From Eubacterium barkeri (GTDB lineage: Bacteria > Bacillota > Clostridia > Eubacteriales > Eubacteriaceae), in NCBI RefSeq assembly GCF_900107125.1, contig NZ_FNOU01000007.1:1-64000 (forward strand): a DNA stretch of 64,000 nt. The letters run 5' to 3'. The notes beneath the pieces were generated by a model. The model saw nothing but the letters and a program-made list of their open reading frames with translations, had not been told where the DNA came from and did not search any database. A program made the position numbers and the translations under genes. This document shows positions 7,138-16,214 of this stretch, in pieces (within the stretch, counting starts at the first letter, position 1; each line of letters opens with the position of its first letter).

Positions 7138-8231
7138 CACAACAAAGTCACCCGTCCATAATCCACGCGAAGAATGTCCTTCAGCTCCATCATGGAGAGG
7201 AGGGCATTGACTTCTGCAATGGTTTTTTCTGAAACCAAGACCAATTGATCCGTCGTGTGATAGCCCCTGGCAACGAGGTTGAACAGCTTCGCTTCATCCT
7301 CAGATAATGTTAAATTCTTCCCAGACTTTACCGTCTCTTCCCCATCAGGCACTTGGACAAAATCCACATAATCCTCCAGAATATCCTGGACCTCCGTCAC
7401 AACCTTGGCCCCATCCTTAATCAGATTATTACACCCTACGCTTTGTAGGAGGGTGATATCCTTGGGAATGGCATAGACATTCTTTCCCTGCTCCAGGGCA
7501 TGCTTCGCGGTGATGAGGGCTCCGCTTTTTTCCGCTGCTTCCACCACCAATAATCCCTGGGAAAGACCGCTGATTATCCGATTGCGCAGGGGAAAATGAA
7601 AGGCTAAAGGTTGGGTATCCATGAAAAATTCTGTTAAGATCAGCCCTCCCCCCTCTAAAATTTCATGATACAGCAGTTTGTTCGCCTTGGGATAACACAC
7701 ATTAATGCCACAGCCCAACACCGCAATGGTAGAACCCACACCTTCCAGAGCCCCTTCGTGACTGGCCGCATCAATGCCTGCTGCAAAACCAGACACCACG
7801 GTAACCCCACTATCCGATAATTCCCGGCTAAGCCGCCGAGCCTGGGCTAAGCCCCCGGGCGATGCCTTCCGTGAACCCACGATTCCAATATTTAAAGGGG
7901 CCTTCAGTAATTCCGCATTTCCCTTTACAAAAAATGCCGTTGGTGGATTATAAATCTCATGAAGAAAGGATGGAAAGGCAGCATCCCCTTGGGTGATCAG
8001 GCGAATATGATGGCGCTCCATGTAACGGATGGCTTTTTCAGCCCCCTTCAAATCACGATTTTTCATCAATACTTCCCGTTTTTCTGGCTTCAGTCCCTCA
8101 ATGGTCTTTAAGGAGGACTCATCACTTTCATAAATCGACTGGGGAGACTCCAGATACGTTAACAATAAATGACGGGTGGCATTCCCGATTTCTGGTAGTG
8201 ACATCAGCCAAACCCAATACAGTTGCTCCAT
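7137..8231 (-). CDS. dprA: DNA processing protein DprA (Smf)
   Basis: A 364-residue RecA-loader that binds incoming single-stranded DNA in natural transformation and related recombination. Order: N-terminal SAM/HhH-like region, Rossmann core with IGIVGSRKASPGG, VVSGFAAGIDAASHEGAL, AVLGCGI-VCYPKAN, FPLRNRIISGLSQGLLVVEA and SGALITAKHALEQG, then a C-terminal winged-helix (DML1-like, ~300-364). ATG 8231 is preferred; an in-frame TTG at 8252 is possible but the ribosome site GGAAAGG fits the ATG. It lies 36 bp downstream of comM and probably in one unit with it. Confidence 0.95.
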   Translation of the reverse strand: MEQLYWVWLMSLPEIGNATRHLLLTYLESPQSIYESDESSLKTIEGLKPEKREVLMKNRDLKGAEKAIRYMERHHIRLITQGDAAFPSFLHEIYNPPTAFFVKGNAELLKAPLNIGIVGSRKASPGGLAQARRLSRELSDSGVTVVSGFAAGIDAASHEGALEGVGSTIAVLGCGINVCYPKANKLLYHEILEGGGLILTEFFMDTQPLAFHFPLRNRIISGLSQGLLVVEAAEKSGALITAKHALEQGKNVYAIPKDITLLQSVGCNNLIKDGAKVVTEVQDILEDYVDFVQVPDGEETVKSGKNLTLSEDEAKLFNLVARGYHTTDQLVLVSEKTIAEVNALLSMMELKDILRVDYGRVTLL

Positions 8232-8267
8232 CCTTTCATTCCTTTCCTTCAAATATAATGCGGGCCT

Positions 8268-9800
8268 TTAGCGGCTTACCTTATGGGTCCGATACTGAAC
8301 AGCCTCTGCCAAATGACGCTGCTCGATGGCATCGGCACCTTCCACATCGGCAATGGTTCGGGCCAGCTTTAAAACACGGTGATAGCCCCTGGCACTTAGA
8401 GCCATTTTCTGATAGATCATCTCCATAAAGGCCAGGCTCTCCCCCTTGAGGATACAGCACTTAGCAATCATTCTGGGGGTAAGCTGGCTATTGAAAAAGA
8501 TCCCTGGAAATTCTTTAAAGCGCTCCCGCTGACGTTGTCTGGCTTCATTGACACGCCTTCGAATGACGGTTGATCCTTCCCCAGAAGGCCCGCCCTCCAG
8601 CTCCGAAAAGGAGGCAGCAGGCACCTCGATGCGAATATCAATACGGTCCATAAGGGGACCTGAAATTTTACTGGCATAGCGATGGATTTCCCCAGGTGTA
8701 CAGCTGCAGGCGTGGGTTGGGTCCCCATTATAGCCACAGGGGCAGGGATTCATACTCGCAATGAGCATAAAGGATGCCGGATAAGTTAGGGAGGCATTAA
8801 TCCGGGAAATCGTAACCGAATGGTCCTCCATAGGCTGGCGCAGGGTTTCGATACTCCCCCGGGAAAACTCCGGCAGTTCATCTAAAAAGAGGACGCCCAA
8901 ATGAGCCAGGGAAACCTCCCCGGGCTTCGGAATACGCCCGCCACCCACCAGAGCGTTTTTAGAAATGGTATGATGGGGAGCCCGAAAGGGCCGGGTAGTG
9001 ATAAGGCGCTGGCCTTTTAACAAGCCAGCTACGGAATAAATCTTAGAAATCTCTAAAACCTCTTCGGCATCCAGATCTGGAAGAATTGAGGGAAAAGCCT
9101 TGGCCATCATAGATTTTCCCGAACCGGGCGGGCCGCTGAGTAAAATATTGTGAGCGCCGGCCGCCGCAAGGGTCAGAGCGCGTTTAGCCGCCTCCTGCCC
9201 CCGGATATCTGCAAAATCCACTAGCTTATCACAAGCCCGCCCTTCCTTTAACAGCGCCTCCAAGGGCACATGCTTGGCTTCCAGGATTTTTTCACCCGTC
9301 AAGTGGGCCGTTACTTCGGTAATATGACCTGCGGGATAGACCGTAATACCCTCCACTACTGCGGCCTCCTCCCCGTTGGCCAGGGGCACAATAATGTGCT
9401 TAAAACCGTGGTCTCTAGCCGCCAGTGCCATGGGAAGGACCCCAGTGACACTGTTAATCTCCCCACCCAGGGAAAGCTCTCCTATAATAAGATAATCCTC
9501 AATATCCACCACCTGGATCTGCTCCGAGGAAAGGAGCAGACCAATGGCAATGGGGAGATCAAAGGCTGAGCCCTCCTTTTTAAAATCCGCCGGGGCCAGA
9601 TTGATGGTGATTCGCTGCATGGGGTAATGATAGCCACTGTTCTTTAAGGCTGCATACACCCGTTCCTTAGACTCCCGGATACCGGCATCCGGTAACCCCA
9701 CCACCGCATACACTGGTAACCCATTGGCCACATCCGTCTCCACGGTGATAATGAAGCCATCCACCCCCAGGAGTCCACAGCCAAAAACCCGGGATAGCAT
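8268..9800 (-). CDS. comM: YifB/ComM family Mg-chelatase-like AAA+ ATPase
   Basis: A 510-residue hexameric helicase-like ATPase. In other bacteria ComM promotes branch migration during integration of transforming DNA. Layout: N-terminal Lon-like/ChlI domain (1-~170, with NLAPADFKKEGSAFDLPIA), AAA core with Walker A GPPGSGKS and Walker B VLFLDELPEF, a zinc-finger-like CPCGYNGDPTHACSC insert, and the C-terminal Mg_chelatase lid with ARTIADVEG. The start overlaps the preceding purF-like stop codon (TAATG). Neighbouring dprA gives a two-gene DNA-uptake/recombination pair; no com uptake genes are in the window. Confidence 0.93.
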   Translation of the reverse strand: MLSRVFGCGLLGVDGFIITVETDVANGLPVYAVVGLPDAGIRESKERVYAALKNSGYHYPMQRITINLAPADFKKEGSAFDLPIAIGLLLSSEQIQVVDIEDYLIIGELSLGGEINSVTGVLPMALAARDHGFKHIIVPLANGEEAAVVEGITVYPAGHITEVTAHLTGEKILEAKHVPLEALLKEGRACDKLVDFADIRGQEAAKRALTLAAAGAHNILLSGPPGSGKSMMAKAFPSILPDLDAEEVLEISKIYSVAGLLKGQRLITTRPFRAPHHTISKNALVGGGRIPKPGEVSLAHLGVLFLDELPEFSRGSIETLRQPMEDHSVTISRINASLTYPASFMLIASMNPCPCGYNGDPTHACSCTPGEIHRYASKISGPLMDRIDIRIEVPAASFSELEGGPSGEGSTVIRRRVNEARQRQRERFKEFPGIFFNSQLTPRMIAKCCILKGESLAFMEMIYQKMALSARGYHRVLKLARTIADVEGADAIEQRHLAEAVQYRTHKVSR

Positions 9801-11206
9801 TATTCTTTCCCGTCCCAGCAGTAAGTACAGACCTTACACCGATCAATCCCAATGGCCTCAATCATCTCATCCAGACGATGGTATTTAAGGGAAGTAAACT
9901 TCGAGCGCTTACAAATACAATCCACCATTTCCTGATGGGCCTCCGTATTGGGATCGGCATATTCAAAGAGACGCTCCGCATCATGGTCCCCCTCCCGCTC
10001 TTTAATAATCCGGCGGGTAATCAAATCGTACTCCGATGTTGACCTGGAGAAATTTAAATATTTACAGCCAAACATGATGGGCGGACAGGCCGACCGGATA
10101 TGGACCTCCTTGGCACCATCCCCAAAGAGGTAATCCGCCATTTTCTTCGTCTGAGTTCCCCGAACAATGGAATCGTCAATAATGAGCAGCCGTTTGTCCT
10201 TAATGAGGCTGGAAATAGACACCAGCTTCATCTGGGCAATCATTTGTCGCATACTCTGCTTAGGAGGCATAAAGCTCCGGGGCCAGGTTGGCGTGTATTT
10301 AATCAAAGGACGTTTATAGGGTAGGCCCGAAGCGTGGGAATACCCCAGGGCATGAGCAATGCCGGAATCCGGTACCCCACTGACATAATCCACATCAATG
10401 TCCTGATCCCGCTTAGCTAAGGCTTTTCCACAGCGATACCGCACTTCCTCAACGTTGCGCCCCTCATAACTAGAGGTAGGGTATCCATAATACGTCCAAA
10501 GGAAGGCGCAAATTTTCATGTCCTCTTCGGCTTTAGAAAGCACATCGTAACCCTCAGGTGTCACCATCACAATTTCCCGGGGGCCTAATTCGTAGGCATC
10601 CCGATACCCTAGGTTTTGGTAAGCAAAATTTTCCATGGAAATGGCATAGCCCCGATCCTGTTCCCCAATAACCAGAGAAGTGCGCCCCAGACGATCCCGA
10701 GCGGCTAAAATACCTTTTTCTGTCATCACCAGCATGGTTAAAGATCCATCCACCAGCTCCTGGGCAGCACGGATACCCGCCAGCAGGTTTTCATGGGAAG
10801 AAATAATCGACGCTACCAGCTCAGTCGTATTAATCTGGCCGGCACTCATTTCCATGAAATGCCCTCTGCGATCCGCTAAAACCTGATCTAAGATGGCCTG
10901 GGCGTTATTGACCCGCCCTACTGTAGCCAGTACAAAATGGCCAAAGTGGGCCCGAACAATCAGAGGCTGGGGATCACTATCACTGATGGCTCCAATCCCT
11001 AGATTTCCCTCCATAATCTGCACATCCTGCTCAAACTTCGTCCGAAAGGGAGCATTGGCAATATTGTGGATTGCCCGGTCGAAGGATCCGTCCTTACATA
11101 CTGCCATTCCCCCACGACGTGTTCCCAAATGGGAATGATAATCGACCCCAAAAAATAAATCATTCACACAATCATCCCGGGTTGCTACCCCGAATAATCC
11201 TCCCAT
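9800..11206 (-). CDS. Amidophosphoribosyltransferase-like protein lacking the N-terminal catalytic Cys
   Basis: A 468-residue PurF homologue (glutamine amidotransferase class II plus phosphoribosyltransferase). The phosphoribosyltransferase half is intact: PRPP motif LLIIDDSIVRGTQT, preceded by VSGVPDSGIAHALGYS. C-terminal cysteines CKVCTYC plus SACPPIMFGC resemble the Fe-S ligands of Bacillus-type PurF. In active PurF the residue after Met is the nucleophile (MCGI-G), but here it is MGGLFG, so the glutaminase nucleophile is replaced by Gly. ATG 11206 is firmly set by GAGGAGG five bases upstream. It may use free ammonia, have another role, or be regulatory. True PurF is expected elsewhere in the genome. 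It heads an operon with comM and dprA. Confidence 0.85.
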   Translation of the reverse strand: MGGLFGVATRDDCVNDLFFGVDYHSHLGTRRGGMAVCKDGSFDRAIHNIANAPFRTKFEQDVQIMEGNLGIGAISDSDPQPLIVRAHFGHFVLATVGRVNNAQAILDQVLADRRGHFMEMSAGQINTTELVASIISSHENLLAGIRAAQELVDGSLTMLVMTEKGILAARDRLGRTSLVIGEQDRGYAISMENFAYQNLGYRDAYELGPREIVMVTPEGYDVLSKAEEDMKICAFLWTYYGYPTSSYEGRNVEEVRYRCGKALAKRDQDIDVDYVSGVPDSGIAHALGYSHASGLPYKRPLIKYTPTWPRSFMPPKQSMRQMIAQMKLVSISSLIKDKRLLIIDDSIVRGTQTKKMADYLFGDGAKEVHIRSACPPIMFGCKYLNFSRSTSEYDLITRRIIKEREGDHDAERLFEYADPNTEAHQEMVDCICKRSKFTSLKYHRLDEMIEAIGIDRCKVCTYCWDGKE

Positions 11207-11248
11207 GTTTACCTCCTCATTGGCACTCTGTCTACTAAAATCCCTTTC

Positions 11249-11254
11249 ATTATA
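11249..11254 (-). promoter_or_regulatory. Possible -10 element of the purF-like/comM/dprA unit
   Basis: A perfect TATAAT on the minus strand, 43 bp upstream of the ATG. No convincing -35 was seen at 16-18 bp. Confidence 0.35.
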
Positions 11255-11319
11255 CATTAATTTTGACCCGGGGACCACCTGCTTTTCTCTTTTTCGTAAA
11301 AAACCCCCATGCTCTTTCT

Positions 11320-11372
11320 AAAATAAAAGCCCCCCCATCCTCAGGTCATTTTTAATCACCGAGGACAGGGGG
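11320..11372 (-). terminator. Intrinsic terminator of the encapsulin operon
   Basis: Minus strand CCCCC-TGTCCTC and GAGGATGGGGG form a long GC-rich stem with a T-rich tail CTTTTATTTT, 23 bp after the encapsulin stop codon. Confidence 0.8.
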
Positions 11373-11397
11373 TACTTTTATTTAAAAACTTATAAAC

Positions 11398-12201
11398 TTA
11401 ATACACAATAACAGCTTGGGGTACTTTCAGGCGAAGAGCCAGTGTTTCTAAAACCCGGAAGTGATGATTTAATTCAGCATACTCCACATAGGCCGTTGCC
11501 ATGTCCTGGCCAATGGCCAAGTCCATAAACTGGGCTTCTCCACATAATAAAACAGCCTTTCCCATCAGAGCTTTACTGACATACACCCGGCCATCCAAAA
11601 GGCCCCGAATCCGATCAATTTCCATGACACCCGTTTCCGGCAGAATGCGCTGGAGACTATAATATAAATCTGGCCCCATGGCTAAAGCATAATGGCCGAT
11701 GATGCCGGATTCATAAAATTGGCTGATACCCTTGGTAATATTCAAGAAAGCATCCTGCCCGACACTCCAATCATCCCGGGCCATCGCAATGACACCCTCA
11801 CTATTACATAAACCCTGGATGCCCAATTGCTCCTGACCGAAAAAGATAATCTCATCCTCACGTTGAGCCAGGGTCTGAGCTGCCTGATCCACACTGGACA
11901 GATCCACTGGTGTATTTAATCGCTCATCCTCTTCTAAATCCCGCCAAAATAGCCAAAAATCTTCATAAATCTGTAAAAGATCCACCATACTGCGTCCGCA
12001 GGTTCGAGCAATGCCACCATCGAAGGCTTCTTCTCTTTTGGTGTCAACATTGACTTCTAAAATTCCCGCACCCAGTGGACCATAAAGGGGTATAAGATGT
12101 CGGCCAACCAGAAACTTTTTGGCACTTTTTACCACATGGGCATCAATGTCATTCCATAGGGAGTCCCCAAAGGGCGCTGTCGTCCGTCCTAAATAATCCA
12201 T
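11398..12201 (-). CDS. enc: Encapsulin shell protein (family 1, linocin-M18-like)
   Basis: A 267-residue HK97-fold protein that assembles into a protein nanocompartment in the cytosol. Family marks: MDYLGRTTAPFGDSLW N-terminal arm, VGRHLIPLYGPLGAG, AMARDDWSVGQDAF and the C-terminal LNHHFRVLETLALRLKVPQAVIVY. ATG 12201 is chosen because AGGTGG lies five bases upstream, although a GTG at 12210 is in frame. It directly follows the encapsulated ferritin gene, which carries the targeting peptide, so this is an iron-storage or oxidative-stress compartment. Confidence 0.95.
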   Translation of the reverse strand: MDYLGRTTAPFGDSLWNDIDAHVVKSAKKFLVGRHLIPLYGPLGAGILEVNVDTKREEAFDGGIARTCGRSMVDLLQIYEDFWLFWRDLEEDERLNTPVDLSSVDQAAQTLAQREDEIIFFGQEQLGIQGLCNSEGVIAMARDDWSVGQDAFLNITKGISQFYESGIIGHYALAMGPDLYYSLQRILPETGVMEIDRIRGLLDGRVYVSKALMGKAVLLCGEAQFMDLAIGQDMATAYVEYAELNHHFRVLETLALRLKVPQAVIVY

Positions 12202-12210
12202 TTGATCCAC

Positions 12211-12576
12211 CTATTCTTCTTTCAGGCTGCCAATGGTAGCACCCTCAGGAGACTTTGCATCCGTGCTGTCCACAGGAATGCCTAATTCCCGCATCATTTC
12301 ATGGACTTCCTCAGCCCCCGATTCAAAGAGCTTATATTCCTCAGCATCTAAATAACGCATCAGCGTTGTTAGCTCACCGATATGTGCTTTTTCTTCATCC
12401 CGGATATCCGCCAGAACTTTTTTTGCGATGGCATTGTCCGTCGCACGAACATGGGCATCGTATAAATAGATTGCCTCTAATTCTCCAGCCAAATCCAATC
12501 GGATGGCTTCTGCCAATTCCTTCTTGTTCATTTTCCGTTCTACATTCCCGGCAAAGGGATCTCCAAACTGTGGCAT
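12211..12576 (-). CDS. Encapsulated ferritin-like protein (EncFtn cargo)
   Basis: A 121-residue cargo with a short ferritin-like two-helix core (~20-90) that forms a di-iron ferroxidase site by dimerising. The metal-ligand pattern E-LAGELEAIYLYDAHV and IRDEEKAHIGEL is visible. The C-terminal tail ATIGSLKEE matches the encapsulin-targeting peptide type (consensus TVGSLxx). It oxidises Fe2+ for storage inside the shell. ATG 12576 has AAAGGAG upstream. The stop codon is 9 bp before the encapsulin ATG, so translation is likely coupled. Confidence 0.93.
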   Translation of the reverse strand: MPQFGDPFAGNVERKMNKKELAEAIRLDLAGELEAIYLYDAHVRATDNAIAKKVLADIRDEEKAHIGELTTLMRYLDAEEYKLFESGAEEVHEMMRELGIPVDSTDAKSPEGATIGSLKEE

Positions 12577-12673
12577 TGATGTTTCTCCTTTCAAAGTTGA
12601 TAGACTAACCATACCACGGGATTATTAAGAAGAACCAAAATTGACACTCATGCCATTTAAGGGGGGTTAAAGT

Positions 12674-12701
12674 AAAAAAATAGAACAGCCTAAGCTGTTC
12701 C
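12674..12701 (-). terminator. Intrinsic terminator of ispH-rpsA
   Basis: GGAACAG/CTGTTC stem (minus strand) with a 6-nt loop, followed by TATTTTTTT. Confidence 0.85.
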
Positions 12702-12713
12702 ATTTTTTCTCAA

Positions 12714-14888
12714 TTATTCTTTGTCGCCGTCATCCGTATCATCCCCAAAGGATAAACCTTCGAAGAGATTACCGAATGCATCACCAAGGGTAACATTAGC
12801 AGATTCTTCATACACAGTGGTGTTTCTGTTCTGTGCTGCTCTCTTCTTCTGTCCACCGCCACGGTTGGGACGATCGCCAGTGAAGCCACCTTCACGCTTC
12901 TTGCTTCTGCTGCGCTGAGGTCTTTCAGGTGCTTCCAGAGTTGCTTTGATACTCAGGCTGATTTTTTCTTTTTCAGTGTTGATGCCGATGATCTTAACCG
13001 TGACCACATCGCCTGGTTTCAGGACAGCAGCCACCGATTCGACACGGTCATAGCTAATTTCAGAAACATGGATCAGGCCTTCAACACCAGGGATGATTTC
13101 TGCAAAAGCGCCGAAGTCCAACACATTGGTGATTTTGACTTCAACATCATCCTTTTCGTTATATTCCTGAACGAACACATCCCAAGGTCTGGGCATCAAT
13201 GCCTTGACACTGAGCTTGATCTTCTTGTCTTCTTCGTTCTTGGAGATAACCTTTGCTTCGATTTCCTGTCCCTTCTGAACCAAATCCTTAGGTTCGTTAG
13301 CACGTTCCCAAGTCAGGTCAGAGCGATGGACGAAGCCATCGATACCATCTAAATCCACAAAGATACCGAAATTGGTAATGGTCTTAACATTTCCCTTGAC
13401 CACATCATCAACGTTCAGCTCACCAAAACGTTTTTCCTTAACTTCGCGCTGCTTTGCTTGTTTTTCCTTGATTTCCTTTTCCAGGATAACCTTCTGGGAA
13501 AGAATTGCTCTGCGGCGCTTTGCATTGTAATCAATGATTTTACCCTTGACTTCTTCGCCGATAAGGGATTCCAAATCCTTGACATAACGCACATGATACT
13601 GGGATGCAGGCATGAAGATATCGGTAAATCCGATATCGACGATCAGGCCGCTACCAGAAACACTTTTGATCTTACCTTCCAAAACATCCTGATTTTCAAA
13701 GGCTTCAGCTAATTTATTCTGAACCTTTTGATTTTCATATTTGATTTTGGACAATTTTACCCGGGAAGAACCATCATTCAAATCGGTGACGATGGCGGTA
13801 ATCAAATCGCCAGGCTTGACCAAATCTGTTAATTCTTCATCGTGCTTCCAAGTGTAGTCACTTTTCTTAATGACTGCATCAGATTTATATCCGATGTTCA
13901 GGATCACTTCATCCGCATCAACTGCGATAACTTCGCCTTCCACTGGTGCACCCTTGCGGATAGACTTCATCGAGTCTTCTAGTTCTTTTGCAAAATCAAA
14001 CTCTTCATCTGCAACATCATTCAGAACCGCTTGCGTCTGTTCCTGCTCTAACACGTTTTCTTCCATACTTTCCGTTACCTCCTTAACGATCCAATCCGGT
14101 GTCGATGCTCCCGCTGTGATTCCGATGGTTTGATATTTCTTAATCTCATCAGGATCTAATTCCCCGGCTGTCTCTATGTGACAAGTATTTTTGCAATGGG
14201 CTTTGCACACCTCCAAAAGCTTTTGCGTATTGGAGCTATGGTACCCACCCACTACGATCATATATTCTACACCTTCTGCCGTCTTCGCCGCGGCTGCTTG
14301 TCTCTCAGCCGTCGCGCTGCAAATGGTATTAAATATAACACATTCATCTGCCTTGTTTTTCAAGGCTGCGGTTATCCTTTGGAATTTAGTTTCGATGATA
14401 GTGGTTTGAGCCACCACGCAGATTTTTTCGAAATGCGGTAAGGCATCCACTTCATCCCCGGAGCTGAGGACAATTCCAGAATCATCACACCACCCCATGG
14501 CTCCGACCACTTCTGGGTGCTCGGCATTTCCAACGATAACAATTTGATAGCCCTTTTCGTAATAATCCCGAACCTTATTTTGCATGGCCCGGACAAAAGG
14601 ACAGGTTGCATTGACAATGGTCAGTGCCTTCTCTTCTGCTGTAGTGATGACCGTCCTTCCCACACCGTGGGAGCGAATAATGACGATGCCATCCTCTACC
14701 GCATCCAATGTATCCACTTTTTTCACCCCAAGGGTAATCAGACGGTCCATTTCCTGCCGGTTATGGGAAATATCGCCCAGACAATAGATTGGCTGTCCAG
14801 GATAGGTTTTAAGGGTATTTTCCACCATTGCCATGGCGTTCTGTATTCCAAAGCAATACCCCGCTTTTTCAGCAATAATTATTTTCAT
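12714..14888 (-). CDS. ispH-rpsA: Bifunctional HMBPP reductase (IspH) / ribosomal protein S1
   Basis: A 724-residue fusion. Residues ~1-280 are IspH, the last MEP-pathway enzyme making IPP and DMAPP. Its three [4Fe-4S] cysteines are in AGYCFGIQNAM, NATCPFV and NTICSAT, with TAGASTPDWIV closing the domain. Residues ~300-660 hold four S1 RNA-binding repeats (PVEGEVIAVDADEVILNIG..., DVLEGKIKSV..., DVVKGNVKTITNFGIFVDL..., DVEVKITNVLDFGAFAEI...). The tail (~660-724) is Arg/Gly/Lys-rich, then acidic. This fusion is known in many Clostridia. ATG 14888; strong promoter at 14903-14931; terminator at 12674-12701, so monocistronic. Confidence 0.96.
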   Translation of the reverse strand: MKIIIAEKAGYCFGIQNAMAMVENTLKTYPGQPIYCLGDISHNRQEMDRLITLGVKKVDTLDAVEDGIVIIRSHGVGRTVITTAEEKALTIVNATCPFVRAMQNKVRDYYEKGYQIVIVGNAEHPEVVGAMGWCDDSGIVLSSGDEVDALPHFEKICVVAQTTIIETKFQRITAALKNKADECVIFNTICSATAERQAAAAKTAEGVEYMIVVGGYHSSNTQKLLEVCKAHCKNTCHIETAGELDPDEIKKYQTIGITAGASTPDWIVKEVTESMEENVLEQEQTQAVLNDVADEEFDFAKELEDSMKSIRKGAPVEGEVIAVDADEVILNIGYKSDAVIKKSDYTWKHDEELTDLVKPGDLITAIVTDLNDGSSRVKLSKIKYENQKVQNKLAEAFENQDVLEGKIKSVSGSGLIVDIGFTDIFMPASQYHVRYVKDLESLIGEEVKGKIIDYNAKRRRAILSQKVILEKEIKEKQAKQREVKEKRFGELNVDDVVKGNVKTITNFGIFVDLDGIDGFVHRSDLTWERANEPKDLVQKGQEIEAKVISKNEEDKKIKLSVKALMPRPWDVFVQEYNEKDDVEVKITNVLDFGAFAEIIPGVEGLIHVSEISYDRVESVAAVLKPGDVVTVKIIGINTEKEKISLSIKATLEAPERPQRSRSKKREGGFTGDRPNRGGGQKKRAAQNRNTTVYEESANVTLGDAFGNLFEGLSFGDDTDDGDKE

Positions 14889-14902
14889 CGACTATCTCCA
14901 TT

Positions 14903-14931
14903 ATTGTATTGTAAAACCCCCTTAATGTCCA
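14903..14931 (-). promoter_or_regulatory. Predicted promoter of ispH-rpsA
   Basis: Minus strand TGGACA (14926-14931), 17 bp, TACAAT (14903-14908), ending 14 bp before the start codon, so the leader would be very short. Confidence 0.6.
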
Positions 14932-14985
14932 CTATTTTTTGCACGAATTCGTGTTTTTTTTCTAATATTTTCATTCTCCCTGGGC

Positions 14986-15564
14986 CTAATCCAGAGCGTA
15001 CACCTGATCCATGATTTTTTGACTAATTTCGGACATCTCAGGGGCTTTCAGCTTCTTCCCGTAGTATTCTTCCAAAGTGATGGGCGCTCCAAAAGTAATG
15101 GTGATATGGCTTCTAAACTTAAAACGCCCCTGAATATGAACCGGTAAAATTGGACTTTTTGTCTTAAGTGCAAACACCACAAAGCCATCCATAGGGGGCT
15201 TTTCTTCCCCCTCTGCCACCCGAGTTCCTTCTGGAAAAATTCCTAAAATCCCGCCGTCTTTCAGAACTTTCATGGATTCCTTAAGGGTTTGTACAGAAAC
15301 ATTCCCCCGATTCACCGGAATGGTTTTAACCGCACGCATAACCCAGGCAACAAGGGCATGCTTGTAAAGCTCCGCCTTGGCCATGTAATGGATGGGGCGA
15401 TCCAGTTGGGTCGCAATGACAATGGGATCATAAAGGCTAACATGGTTGGGACAGATAATTAGCCCGCCACTTTCAGGTACATTCTCCTTACCCTTAATGG
15501 TAAACCGATAAAGGATGATATTGACAATATATTTGAATAAAGCACGGCCCAGTCGATAAATCAT
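14986..15564 (-). CDS. plsC: 1-acyl-sn-glycerol-3-phosphate acyltransferase
   Basis: A 192-residue membrane-associated acyltransferase that makes phosphatidate from lysophosphatidate. Motifs: NHVSLYD (NHx4D catalytic box), GNVSVQTLKESM, FPEGTR and the PVHIQG block. A hydrophobic N-terminal segment (~8-20) is the probable membrane contact. It overlaps the end of cmk by four bases, the common clostridial cmk-plsC-ispH/rpsA order. Confidence 0.93.
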   Translation of the reverse strand: MIYRLGRALFKYIVNIILYRFTIKGKENVPESGGLIICPNHVSLYDPIVIATQLDRPIHYMAKAELYKHALVAWVMRAVKTIPVNRGNVSVQTLKESMKVLKDGGILGIFPEGTRVAEGEEKPPMDGFVVFALKTKSPILPVHIQGRFKFRSHITITFGAPITLEEYYGKKLKAPEMSEISQKIMDQVYALD

Positions 15565-16211
15565 AATGGCCCCCCTTTAATATGTGTCATAATGGCCTGA
15601 CAAACCTCAGAGATGCTTTTGCCCGTGGTATCAATGATAATGGCATCCTCAGTACAGACCAGGGGACCAGCATCGCGATGGGTATCGTTATAATCCCGGG
15701 TAGCAATATCCGCCTTCACCTCATCCAGGGACTTATCGATGCCTTTTTCTGCCAATTCCCTCATCCGCCGCACAGCACGCTCTGTAATACTGGCATCTAA
15801 ATAGAATTTGTACTGAGCCTGGGGCAGCACCACCGATGCGATATCCCGGCCATCCATAATAACAGAATGATTAGCCGCAATCTGTCGCTGCTCCTTCACC
15901 AGAAGATCCCGAACAGCCTGGATACAGGCAATATCCGAGGTATGCTGGCTCACCAGGGGCCTGCGGATTTCCTCAGTAATGACGTCCCCGTTTAAAAGCA
16001 CAGCGGAACCATCAAAATCAATGGTACTTTTCTGGGTAAAATCAATAATGGCTCCTTCATCCGAAAATGGAATCCCCGCTTCCATGACACCATAGGTAAT
16101 GGCCCGATACATTGCCCCGGTATCCAGATAGATGATTCCCAGGTCCTTTGCGATCATCTTTGCAATGGTACTTTTACCGGCCCCTGCCGGGCCATCAATG
16201 GCAATTTGCAT
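15561..16211 (-). CDS. cmk: Cytidylate kinase
   Basis: A 216-residue P-loop kinase phosphorylating CMP and dCMP. Walker A is GPAGAGKST; YLDTGAMYRA and the NMP-binding DGRDIASVVLPQA, RRMRELAEKG and RDYNDTHRD lid are in the expected order. The start is three bases after the flavoprotein stop codon; it overlaps plsC by four bases, so translation is likely coupled. Confidence 0.95.
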   Translation of the reverse strand: MQIAIDGPAGAGKSTIAKMIAKDLGIIYLDTGAMYRAITYGVMEAGIPFSDEGAIIDFTQKSTIDFDGSAVLLNGDVITEEIRRPLVSQHTSDIACIQAVRDLLVKEQRQIAANHSVIMDGRDIASVVLPQAQYKFYLDASITERAVRRMRELAEKGIDKSLDEVKADIATRDYNDTHRDAGPLVCTEDAIIIDTTGKSISEVCQAIMTHIKGGPL

Positions 16212-16214
16212 TTT

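Noticed and set aside
14942-14953. Perfect palindrome CACGAATTCGTG upstream of the ispH-rpsA promoter
   Set aside because: Could be an operator, or a terminator for the plus strand (T run follows), but no plus-strand gene precedes it and no matching regulator is known; not called.
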